Assembly: GCA_021775795.1 (NCBI GenBank)
Contig: JAJFHB010000107.1
Coordinates: 1-5,249 of the forward strand
Direction: 5' to 3'
From: Hyphomicrobiales bacterium
GTDB taxonomy: Bacteria > Pseudomonadota > Alphaproteobacteria > Rhizobiales > JAJFHB01
DNA: 5,249 nucleotides
Position numbers and translations under genes: made by a program. Below are positions 1 to 5,249 of this stretch, piece after piece (position 1 is the stretch's first letter; every line of letters begins with the position of its first letter). Under the pieces are notes generated by a model. That model was not told where the DNA came from, made no database searches, and saw only the letters and a program-made list of their open reading frames with translations.

Positions 1-2
1 TG

Positions 3-257
3 GTTGAAGGCGGGATCGAGGCACAGACCGCGCGCGTCATGGATAATCTCAAACTCGTGCTTGATGGTTTGGACAGCGGTTTTGACCGCGTTGTCTTTGC
101 CCGTGTCTACCTCGTCAACTTTCAGGATTTTGACCGCATGAATGCCGTCTATGTCAGCTACTTCGCAGAAGGCGGACTGCCCAGCAGAACCTGCATCGGC
201 GTAACCGGGCTGGCGGTCGGTGCGCTGGTGGAAATTGACCTCGTTGTGGCGCGCTGA
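3..257 (+). CDS. RidA/YjgF/UK114-family enamine/imine deaminase, C-terminal part (5' end outside window)
   Basis: Only the last 84 residues are visible. The frame is open from base 3, and RidA proteins are usually about 125-130 residues, so roughly the first third is missing. RidA enzymes are small trimeric cytosolic proteins that hydrolyse reactive enamine/imine intermediates, such as 2-aminoacrylate released by PLP enzymes, to 2-oxo acids and ammonia. Visible family hallmarks are the helix 'QTARVMDNLK', the strand 'ARVYLVNFQDFDRMN', the substrate-binding Arg (codon 186-188) followed two residues later by Cys (192-194) in 'SRTCIGV', and the C-terminal 'LVEIDLVVAR' with its conserved Glu (231-233). 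These match the Arg, Cys and Glu positions of the active RidA subgroup, so it is probably catalytically competent. The internal ATG at 39 is within the conserved fold and is not the start. Its own promoter is outside the window. It is probably unrelated to the downstream cassette. Confidence 0.9.
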   Translation, partial: VEGGIEAQTARVMDNLKLVLDGLDSGFDRVVFARVYLVNFQDFDRMNAVYVSYFAEGGLPSRTCIGVTGLAVGALVEIDLVVAR

Positions 258-292
258 AGGCATGTCTGCACGCGCACCCATCTCTCACTGAC

Positions 293-312
293 GTGTTGCC
301 CAGCCACAACAC
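293..312. terminator. Small inverted repeat after the RidA gene, possible weak terminator
   Basis: A perfect 6-bp inverted repeat (GTGTTG at 293-298, CAACAC at 307-312) encloses an 8-base loop, 36 bases after the RidA stop. No T-run follows, so it is not a textbook intrinsic terminator. It may be a weak 3'-end hairpin, part of the next gene's control region, or chance. Confidence 0.2.
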
Positions 313-347
313 CTCCCATTGAAATTGATCCAAATGCATCATCCGGC

Positions 348-361
348 TTGCAAATTTGCAA
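348..361. promoter_or_regulatory. Perfect 14-bp palindrome, candidate operator for the downstream cassette
   Basis: TTGCAAATTTGCAA reads identically on both strands. It lies in the only non-coding spacer before the three-gene cassette, centred about 28 bases upstream of the chosen ATG at 383. Uninterrupted palindromes of this size (TTGCA arms around a short AT core) are typical sites for dimeric winged-helix or helix-turn-helix repressors such as MarR-type proteins. The regulator cannot be named from the window. No convincing -35/-10 pair was seen nearby, so the relation to the transcription start is unknown. Confidence 0.4.
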
Positions 362-382
362 TTGGCTTGGTTTAGTCCCGGC

Positions 383-1720
383 ATGAATCACGCCTTTGTG
401 TTCTCCGCCCGAATAATGCTTGCCACAATGCTCGGCTTTGCCGTGACCCTGTGTGCGCCCGGCGTCCGGAACGCTGCTGCCGAAGAAATCCTTTATGCGC
501 AGATCCTCAACCAACCCGACAATCTTGAACTGAACCTGGCCTTTGCCAAGCAGGAAATAGATGCGGGCAGGCTCGAACAGGGCGCCGCAGCACTTGAGCG
601 TCTGCTCCTTGTGGAGCCTAACTGGGATACCGTTCGCCTGTATTACGCCATGGTCCTGTACAGGTTGAACGACCTGGCCGGTGCGGAACGCGAATTGCTC
701 ATCTTGAGGGGACGTCCGCTTTCTGCCGCTCACGAGGCTGAAGTGGCGCGCTATCTGGCGCTGGTTCAAACCGGCCAGAACGACCTTCGTTTCATGGCAC
801 AGTTCTCGGTTGGTGCCTCGGTTGCCGATAATCCGGCTTTTGCCTCATCCTCAGCTTTCGGGCTGACAGGCGGGGTGCTGGCTCCGATAACAACCCAACG
901 CAACACAGACGCCGCCATCACATCATCGGTACGCCTGCGTGGCGAATATTCACTCGGCACCGGCACAGGCGACAATCTCTTTGCCGACATGCAGGGCTGG
1001 CTGAACAAGCAGTTCGATGTCGATGAAGCCGACTATCTGACCGGCAGCGTTCGCGCTGGCGGCACCTTCTACCTCGGCGATATGTCGCTGACGCCGTCCG
1101 GCACTTACAACGCCTATGTCCTTGACGATGATTTTTATGTTCAAAGTTACGGCGGCGGCCTCAGGTCTCAGGTCACAATCAACCCGATGCTGACCGTATT
1201 TGGTGAAGGCAAGGGCGTCTGGCAGGACTTCCAGTCGACGACACTAAGCCCGATTGGTGGTGCCCGTGACGGATGGCTCTTTACGGCGGGCGGTGGCATC
1301 ACTTTACGCCCAGCGGAGTGGCATACAATCAGTGCGGAAGCCTACTACCTCAACAAATCCGCTGACAATGACGCTTTCAGCTATGAAGGGGCAAGGCTCA
1401 CCATACGGGACATGATCCTTATGAGCCTTGGCCAGTATCAGACGGCTGAAGAGACCGTGTGGTTCATCGACTATGAGGACCCGGACGTGCGTGTTTCGCC
1501 AACCATCGTGCGTGAGGATGAGCGTTACCGCGCCCGGCTTGCTTATGGCCTGCCTTTGTCGACAGCTTTCGGGTTCTTCGGCACCACTCTCCCTGATGCG
1601 GTCGGTTCCGTAAACTTTCAGGTGGGCGGACAATATTACGCCCAGGATTCGAACCTTCCCAACTTTGAAAGTGACAACTGGTCAGGCGATGTGAGCTTCA
1701 CCAAGCGTGTTGATTTCTAG
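383..1720 (+). CDS. Secreted TPR plus outer-membrane beta-barrel protein, Slam-like (DUF560-type) architecture
   Basis: From the ATG at 383 this is a 445-residue protein. The frame extends to a TTG at 356, but that start lies inside the palindrome and would lengthen the signal sequence. ATG at 416 is also possible. No start has a good ribosome binding site. Residues 1-33 form a Sec signal peptide: Arg10, a hydrophobic core at about 11-25, and an AAA/EE cleavage site. Residues 36-130 are helical with TPR-like spacing (for example 'LEQGAAALERLLLVEP' and 'YAMVLYRLNDLAGAERELL'). From about 137 to the end the chain alternates short amphipathic strands and polar turns ('MAQFSVGASVADNPAF' onward) and finishes in Phe ('SFTKRVDF'), as BAM-inserted barrels do. 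A periplasmic TPR domain plus a barrel of about 300 residues is the layout of Slam proteins, which move lipoproteins or soluble cargo across the outer membrane. The barrel call is firm; Slam membership is inferred from architecture. It is followed 13 bases later by a secreted FecR-domain gene. A plain porin-like TPR barrel is the alternative. Confidence 0.75.
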   Translation: MNHAFVFSARIMLATMLGFAVTLCAPGVRNAAAEEILYAQILNQPDNLELNLAFAKQEIDAGRLEQGAAALERLLLVEPNWDTVRLYYAMVLYRLNDLAGAERELLILRGRPLSAAHEAEVARYLALVQTGQNDLRFMAQFSVGASVADNPAFASSSAFGLTGGVLAPITTQRNTDAAITSSVRLRGEYSLGTGTGDNLFADMQGWLNKQFDVDEADYLTGSVRAGGTFYLGDMSLTPSGTYNAYVLDDDFYVQSYGGGLRSQVTINPMLTVFGEGKGVWQDFQSTTLSPIGGARDGWLFTAGGGITLRPAEWHTISAEAYYLNKSADNDAFSYEGARLTIRDMILMSLGQYQTAEETVWFIDYEDPDVRVSPTIVREDERYRARLAYGLPLSTAFGFFGTTLPDAVGSVNFQVGGQYYAQDSNLPNFESDNWSGDVSFTKRVDF

Positions 1721-1733
1721 AAAAGACATAACC

Positions 1734-2660
1734 ATGCCCAAACAAAAGCCCGATGCGAACAGCGTTTTGAAACCACTGGCACTGGCGCTTTGTCTATCTG
1801 TGAGCGGATTTGCCCTGTCGACAGGAAACGCCCAGGCGGCTGCCCAGGTCGGCACCAGCGCTGCAGTGCGCGGCGACGTCTTCGTTCGGGGTGGAACAGC
1901 CGGTGAGCAGCATCGCGCCGCCGTCAGTGACAGCATCCATCTCGACGACCAGATAGTGACGCGGCAGGAAAGCGCCCTTCAGATTCTGCTGCTGGACAGG
2001 TCGGTATTCACAGTTGGCGAAAACTGCAACCTGGTAATCGACCGCTTCATTTATGACCCCGATACCGGTGCCGGTGAAATGGCAGCACAGGTGGCACAAG
2101 GCGTCTTCCGCTTCATGTCGGGTCAGATCGGTGGCAACAACCCCACCGCTGTAAGCATTGAAACCCCCTCAGCCATGCTCGGCACCAGGGGAACTTTCAT
2201 CGAAGCCATTGTGGGTGAAGACGCCGCCGCCCTGGCAGACCAGATGGGACTGGCATACACGAGCACCTGTGGCACATCGCAGGCAGGCTTCTATATCCTC
2301 CGCGGCCCAGGCCTCAACACCAACTCGCTTGAAAGCACAGGCGTTGTCGATGTCACATCGACCGGCGGTTCGGCAACAATATCGGAAGCGAATTATGCCG
2401 TTTTCGTGCCCTGCCCCGGCGCTGAGCCGATCGGACCGTTTCCTGTTCCAGATAATGTGCTCGAGTTTCTCAACTTCTTTTTGCGATCTGCTCCCAACGG
2501 GCCAAGCACAAACCCGGTGAACGTGAACACCCCCGGTGGAGAATTTTCCGGTCAGTCCCTGTTCAACGGCGTTCTCCTTGATCCGCCACCGGCACCGCCG
2601 CAAGGGCAGTTCGACCCAAATACCCCTATGATGTATTATCCGCCGATCTTTTCCAGCTAG
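1734..2660 (+). CDS. Secreted FecR-domain protein with proline-rich C-terminus
   Basis: This is a 308-residue protein from the ATG at 1734. A GTG at 1707 is in frame but overlaps the upstream gene and would put nine residues ahead of an already typical signal peptide. Residues 1-35 are a Sec signal (Lys3/Lys5/Lys13, hydrophobic core about 14-28, AQA cleavage site); there is no lipobox. Residues about 40-160 match the FecR domain: 'SAVRGDVFVRG'-like first strands, 'LLLDRSVFTVGENCNLVIDR', 'FIYDPDTGAG', 'GVFRFMSGQI', and the signature 'IETPSAMLGTRGTF' (141-155). Cys179 and Cys227 lie in the C-terminal half and could form a disulfide; Cys98 is in the FecR domain. The last roughly 30 residues are Pro/Asn-rich ('LDPPPAPPQGQ'). 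Classical FecR proteins are inner-membrane anti-sigma regulators with a cytoplasmic N-domain and one membrane helix. Both are absent here and no sigma factor gene is nearby, so a periplasmic or surface role is more likely. It may be the partner or cargo of the barrel protein 13 bases upstream (inference). Confidence 0.85.
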   Translation: MPKQKPDANSVLKPLALALCLSVSGFALSTGNAQAAAQVGTSAAVRGDVFVRGGTAGEQHRAAVSDSIHLDDQIVTRQESALQILLLDRSVFTVGENCNLVIDRFIYDPDTGAGEMAAQVAQGVFRFMSGQIGGNNPTAVSIETPSAMLGTRGTFIEAIVGEDAAALADQMGLAYTSTCGTSQAGFYILRGPGLNTNSLESTGVVDVTSTGGSATISEANYAVFVPCPGAEPIGPFPVPDNVLEFLNFFLRSAPNGPSTNPVNVNTPGGEFSGQSLFNGVLLDPPPAPPQGQFDPNTPMMYYPPIFSS

Positions 2661-2674
2661 TTGGAAAACGCATC

Positions 2675-2678
2675 AGGA
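2675..2678 (+). promoter_or_regulatory. Ribosome binding site deciding the glycosyltransferase start
   Basis: AGGA lies 9 bases before the ATG at 2688. It favours that codon over the in-frame TTG at 2661, which abuts the previous stop and has no such motif. Confidence 0.5.
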
Positions 2679-2687
2679 TCCAAACCC

Positions 2688-3860
2688 ATGCGCGGCTGCA
2701 TTCTTCTGTGCTCAGAAGCTGGCACCGGACGCGGCCATGGTGTCCGTTTGCGCGAGATTGGACTGCGGCTTGAACGTCAGGGATATCGCACAGTTTATGC
2801 GGTGCGCCCTTCCGGCGGCAGCGCGGCATTGTTGCGACAACATGGAGTAGAGCTCGTCGATGCCCCTCAGTGGCCTCGCTCAGACACTCCCAAACTTGCG
2901 TCATCCGTAACCCTGGCCGATATGCTCTGGGACGAGGGCCTGTCATCACCAGCAGGACTGCAGGACCAAATAAGCCGTTGGCACCTCATTTTCTCGGAAT
3001 TTGCACCACGCCTGGTCGTTGCCGATTTTGCACCTGGCGCAACGCTGGCAACGCGAGGACGCTTTCCCACATTGATTACCGGGAATGGGTTCACTGTGCC
3101 TCCAACAGAAATTGAACGGTTTCCAGAACTCCATCGTCTTTCGCCGCCGCGTGTGGATCAGGATGGTCTCTGCACTGCAATCAATGAAGTGTTGGCAGCC
3201 CAGGGTGCGCCAGCACTTGAAGCCCTGCCTCGCCTTTTCGAGGGAGAGGCGACCTGTCCCATAACATTTGACGAACTTGATCCTTATCGAACGCACCGGC
3301 GGACCCCTGTACTTTGCCCGGAAGTGCGTCTCGATGCATTGACAGGGGAGAACGACACTCTCTTTGCTTACTTCTGGCAAGGCGGGCAGCACGGTGACAT
3401 GCGCACATTCTGCGATGCGCTTTGCAAACTGACAATGCAGCGACTTGTCTATGCGCCCGGGATTGCAGCAGATGATGCAGCATTGCTGACACGTTCAGGG
3501 TGCAGCCTGCTGACGGAACCAAAGCCGGTGTCCGAGATCGCTGCACTCGCGCGTCTTGTCATCCATCGCGGCGGACTGGGTTTGACCACCATGATGATGG
3601 TTGCCGGCGTTCCACAGGTAATCCTGGCAACAGACATCGAAAAGACTTTGATTGGCAAGGGCGCACAAAATTGCGGTGGAGCGGTGTTTCTTCAACTTTG
3701 GGAGAGTGACAGCGAAACCGTGGCCAGCACCATTGAAGCTGCATGGAACGATGAAACCCTGCGCTGTGCAGCCCGAGACAACGCTCCGGACTTTGCCAAT
3801 CGGGCAGACAGTAAGACATTCGACCACATAGCCGGGTTGGCAATTGGCCTCATCTCCTGA
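2688..3860 (+). CDS. GT-B fold glycosyltransferase (GT1/MGT-like, nucleotide-sugar dependent)
   Basis: This is a 390-residue protein from the ATG at 2688, a normal size for GT-B enzymes. There is no signal peptide or membrane helix, so it is probably cytosolic or membrane-peripheral. The N-terminal Rossmann half opens with 'CILLCSEAGTGRGHGVR' (residues 4-20), a glycine-rich GxGRGH loop as in MurG and macrolide glycosyltransferases. It continues with 'LVVADFAPGATLATRGRFP' and 'TGNGFTVPP', typical of the acceptor-side domain. The C-terminal half carries the donor-binding motif 'HRGGLGLTTMMMVAGVPQV' (His293, Gly295-Gly296), the counterpart of HHGGxGTT in GT1 enzymes. The Asp-Gln that usually follows and contacts the sugar appears here as 'ATDIEK', so the donor may not be a standard UDP-glucose-type sugar. 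Acceptor and product are unknown. It starts 27 bases after the FecR-domain gene, consistent with one operon, and ends 9 bases from a convergent gene. A role in glycosylating the surface partner proteins or an outer-membrane glycolipid is inference. Confidence 0.8.
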   Translation: MRGCILLCSEAGTGRGHGVRLREIGLRLERQGYRTVYAVRPSGGSAALLRQHGVELVDAPQWPRSDTPKLASSVTLADMLWDEGLSSPAGLQDQISRWHLIFSEFAPRLVVADFAPGATLATRGRFPTLITGNGFTVPPTEIERFPELHRLSPPRVDQDGLCTAINEVLAAQGAPALEALPRLFEGEATCPITFDELDPYRTHRRTPVLCPEVRLDALTGENDTLFAYFWQGGQHGDMRTFCDALCKLTMQRLVYAPGIAADDAALLTRSGCSLLTEPKPVSEIAALARLVIHRGGLGLTTMMMVAGVPQVILATDIEKTLIGKGAQNCGGAVFLQLWESDSETVASTIEAAWNDETLRCAARDNAPDFANRADSKTFDHIAGLAIGLIS

Positions 3861-3864
3861 TGAG
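3849..3864. terminator. Short hairpin at the convergent gene ends
   Basis: CTCATC (3849-3854) and GATGAG (3859-3864) form a perfect 6-bp stem with a 4-base loop that overlaps the glycosyltransferase stop codon. It sits at the junction of two convergent genes, where a shared bidirectional terminator would be expected. The stem is short and no T-run follows on either side, so real termination activity is uncertain. Confidence 0.25.
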
Positions 3865-3869
3865 CATCA

Positions 3870-4892
3870 TCAGCGCTTGAAAATCTCCACCAGTTCCAAT
3901 GTTGCAGCACTGACGTCCGAATGGCTCTTTTCATCCGAAATATGGACGATCATGAAAAGCTCGATTGAACCGAAACTGACGAGCGCATCGTAGTAATAAA
4001 TCTCAGACGGTGTCAGGCAGGCAACGCTTCCTCTGATGATTGTATCGATGTCGGTTACCACCGGTTCATCCTGCGCAATTGCCAGTTGCCCTTCGCAATC
4101 GCCCGCAAGATCGCCCAGAAGATAGCTCATCAGCGGGCGCACCTCTGTGGAACCGTCAAAATCGCTGATCATGAAAAATCCGGCTATGCCCTCACCCGCA
4201 GTCCAGGTTGCAAGCGTATCCTCCCCCATCCGGGCCTGAACATCTAATCCGGTTTCCATTTGAACATTCTCAAACCCGGCAGCAAGCAAGACGGTTTGTA
4301 AGTTCGCGGCCTCATCCCCGCTAAGACCACCCGCTGCATCTCCCGAATGAGCGTTAGTGGCAGCACCCTCACCGAACGGGTTTCGGTTCTCCGCGGTCCG
4401 GGTACGTGTAAGCGCACATTGGACCGCTTTCTGTATCGCCACCGAGGTTCCAGCCAGGCTGTACTGCAGGGGATGTGCACTGCGAACGTGAAGCGTATAT
4501 CCGCCGCGAAGATCTTTGAGAAAATCAAAATCATGGCCCAGGTTGAAAGCAATCTGGACACCCTCGCCGTATCCGGTCACCTGACGGGAACCGCGATTGT
4601 CGACTTGCAAGGTCACCGTGTAATCGCTACCCGCTCCAAGATCCCAGGCACTGTCTTCCAACAAGAGAAGAAGCGAAAGGTCAGCGCCAATCGCAATGCC
4701 GAACACAGACGTTCCGCTCTCGCTCAGGATGCCGCAGTGGTTGAATTCGCCAGTAGCATCATCGCTGTTTGCATAACCAAGCCAGGCCCCGCTTTGAAAC
4801 ACAGTTTCCGAGCCGGCATCCGCAGGGCCGTTGCGCAGGGCGGCACAGAAAGAAACGGCAGCAATCAGGAAAACGATACAAGTACGTTTCAT
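3870..4892 (-). CDS. Exported two-domain protein of unknown function
   Basis: This is a 340-residue protein from the ATG at 4892-4890. An in-frame TTG at 4925 would add 11 residues before the signal peptide and is less likely. Residues 1-26 form a Sec signal (Lys2-Arg3, hydrophobic core 5-19, ADA cleavage site), so the product is probably periplasmic. Residues about 30-160 look like one beta-rich domain: an early Cys53 ('FNHCGI'), hydrophobic strands, 'YTVTLQVDN', 'YSLAGTSVAIQKAVQC' ending in Cys159. The Cys near each end suggests a disulfide. This layout resembles small exported domains common in alphaproteobacteria, but I cannot name the family. A Gly/Ala/Asn-rich linker (about 165-192) leads to a second domain (about 195-340) with another cysteine pair, Cys266 and Cys292. 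No catalytic motif was recognised. The gene is transcribed towards the cassette and has its own upstream region, so it is probably a separate unit. Confidence 0.75.
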   Translation of the reverse strand: MKRTCIVFLIAAVSFCAALRNGPADAGSETVFQSGAWLGYANSDDATGEFNHCGILSESGTSVFGIAIGADLSLLLLLEDSAWDLGAGSDYTVTLQVDNRGSRQVTGYGEGVQIAFNLGHDFDFLKDLRGGYTLHVRSAHPLQYSLAGTSVAIQKAVQCALTRTRTAENRNPFGEGAATNAHSGDAAGGLSGDEAANLQTVLLAAGFENVQMETGLDVQARMGEDTLATWTAGEGIAGFFMISDFDGSTEVRPLMSYLLGDLAGDCEGQLAIAQDEPVVTDIDTIIRGSVACLTPSEIYYYDALVSFGSIELFMIVHISDEKSHSDVSAATLELVEIFKR

Positions 4893-4966
4893 CTCAGAAG
4901 CTCTAAGCGACACAATGATCAGCAAAAATCAAAACAAACGGGCAGGCACTACAACCTTATGGTGTA

Positions 4967-4972
4967 ATTATA
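4967..4972 (-). promoter_or_regulatory. Candidate -10 box for the exported-protein gene
   Basis: The minus strand reads TATAAT exactly, about 75 bases upstream of the ATG at 4892, inside the AT-rich part of the intergenic region. No good TTGACA-like -35 was found 16-18 bases further upstream, so this is a weak prediction that would need activator help or be a chance match. Confidence 0.3.
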
Positions 4973-5180
4973 AACAAATACCATCAAACATATTCCTAGA
5001 TTACACGACACTTGGCAATACTACCGATCAACATCCCGGTTCAAACAACACTGAAGGTCGAGCGACATTCCGGCAGAATCCAGGCTTTTTTTGCCGCCCG
5101 GCCCGCTTCAGACCAGGAAATCAGCGAGACAACGAGTGCAAGTCACGCCAGTATCCACTCAGGCTCCGGTTCCAAACATC

Positions 5181-5187
5181 AAGGAGA
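5181..5187 (+). promoter_or_regulatory. Strong ribosome binding site of the tautomerase gene
   Basis: AAGGAGA, with its AGGAG core ending 6 bases before the ATG at 5193, is the best Shine-Dalgarno sequence in the window and fixes this start. Confidence 0.8.
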
Positions 5188-5192
5188 AACTC

Positions 5193-5249
5193 ATGCCCAC
5201 CTATACCTGCACAGCGGCTGCCGGATTGCTCGACGCTGAACAAAAAGCA
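5193..5249 (+). CDS. Tautomerase-superfamily protein, N-terminus only (3' end outside window)
   Basis: Only 19 residues are visible, beginning 'MPTYTCTAAAGLLDAEQKA'. Tautomerase-superfamily enzymes (4-oxalocrotonate tautomerase, cis-3-chloroacrylic acid dehalogenase and MIF relatives) use the amino-terminal proline left after Met removal as a catalytic base, and the Pro directly after Met fits that. The beta strand followed by 'LDAEQKA', the start of the first helix, also matches the family pattern. The strong ribosome binding site at 5181-5187 supports the start. Substrate and subfamily cannot be told from this fragment; bacterial relatives of this kind are usually annotated simply as tautomerase family protein. 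Confidence 0.75.
   Translation, partial: MPTYTCTAAAGLLDAEQKA

Larger units (their letters stand above)
4893..5192. other. Divergent intergenic region between the exported protein and the tautomerase
   Basis: About 300 bases lie between the start codons of two divergently transcribed genes, so promoters for both should be here. The stretch from about 4920 to 5000 is clearly AT-rich relative to the coding DNA around it, as expected for promoter DNA. A weak inverted repeat, ATGGT (4959-4963) and ACCAT (4980-4984) with a 16-base gap, flanks the candidate -10 of the minus-strand gene. A run of seven T (5086-5092) is present without a convincing stem in front of it. No small gene or RNA gene was recognised. 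Confidence 0.5.

Noticed and set aside
158..769. Long minus-strand open frame of about 203 codons
   Set aside because: It lies antisense across the end of the RidA gene and the start of the barrel gene, both of which have strong family or signal-peptide evidence. Its translation shows no recognisable domain or plausible start context.
1734..2660. Lipoprotein reading of the FecR-domain protein
   Set aside because: Cys20 lies within the hydrophobic core, but the residues before it (LAL) do not make a good lipobox, and a clear AQA signal peptidase I site follows at 33-35.
2946..3392. Minus-strand open frame of about 148 codons inside the glycosyltransferase
   Set aside because: The plus-strand glycosyltransferase motifs span the same region. 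The antisense product shows no domain and is a shadow frame.
4347..4967. Plus-strand open frame of about 206 codons
   Set aside because: It is antisense to the exported-protein gene, whose signal peptide and cysteine layout are convincing. The plus-strand product is basic, lacks domain features and ends in the AT-rich intergenic region.
4959..4984. Inverted repeat ATGGT/ACCAT around the candidate -10 of the minus-strand gene
   Set aside because: Five-base arms with a 16-base gap occur easily by chance in AT-rich DNA; mentioned in the intergenic entry but not claimed as an operator.
5067..5092. Possible terminator or attenuator: ATTC/GAAT stem before a run of seven T
   Set aside because: The stem is only 4 bp and is separated from the T-run, and it sits upstream of a gene start rather than after a gene end. 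Too weak to support.
5012..5239. Plus-strand open frame overlapping the tautomerase start
   Set aside because: It is in a different frame from the tautomerase gene, which has a strong ribosome binding site and a recognisable N-terminus. The overlapping product has no family features.

Overview
The window looks like chromosomal DNA of a Gram-negative proteobacterium, most likely an alphaproteobacterium. This is inferred from the moderately GC-rich coding sequence, Sec signal peptides on three of the six genes, an outer-membrane barrel protein ending in Phe, a periplasmic-type FecR-domain protein, and a tautomerase N-terminus of a type common in Rhizobiales and Rhodobacterales. No rRNA, tRNA, CRISPR array, insertion sequence or phage gene was found.

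Layout, left to right. (1) Positions 3-257 hold the C-terminal two thirds of a RidA/YjgF-type enamine/imine deaminase, cut by the window edge. (2) A 125-bp spacer follows. It holds a small hairpin (293-312) and a perfect 14-bp palindrome (348-361) just before the next gene. (3) Three closely spaced plus-strand genes look like one operon: a secreted N-terminal TPR plus outer-membrane beta-barrel protein with Slam-like architecture (383-1720), a secreted FecR-domain protein with a proline-rich tail and no membrane anchor (1734-2660), and a GT-B glycosyltransferase of the GT1/MGT type (2688-3860). (4) A minus-strand gene (3870-4892) converges on the operon with a 9-bp gap. It encodes an exported, apparently two-domain protein of unknown function. 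(5) A roughly 300-bp intergenic region, AT-rich in its first part, separates this from the start of a tautomerase-superfamily gene (5193 onward), which runs off the right edge.

The most interesting part is the three-gene cassette. A TPR-barrel protein like the Slam translocators, next to a secreted protein that could be its cargo or partner and a glycosyltransferase that could modify it, suggests a surface-display or secretion module. The domain assignments come from sequence pattern recognition. The functional link between the three genes is inference from gene order and spacing. The flanking RidA and tautomerase genes look like ordinary metabolic enzymes unrelated to the cassette.
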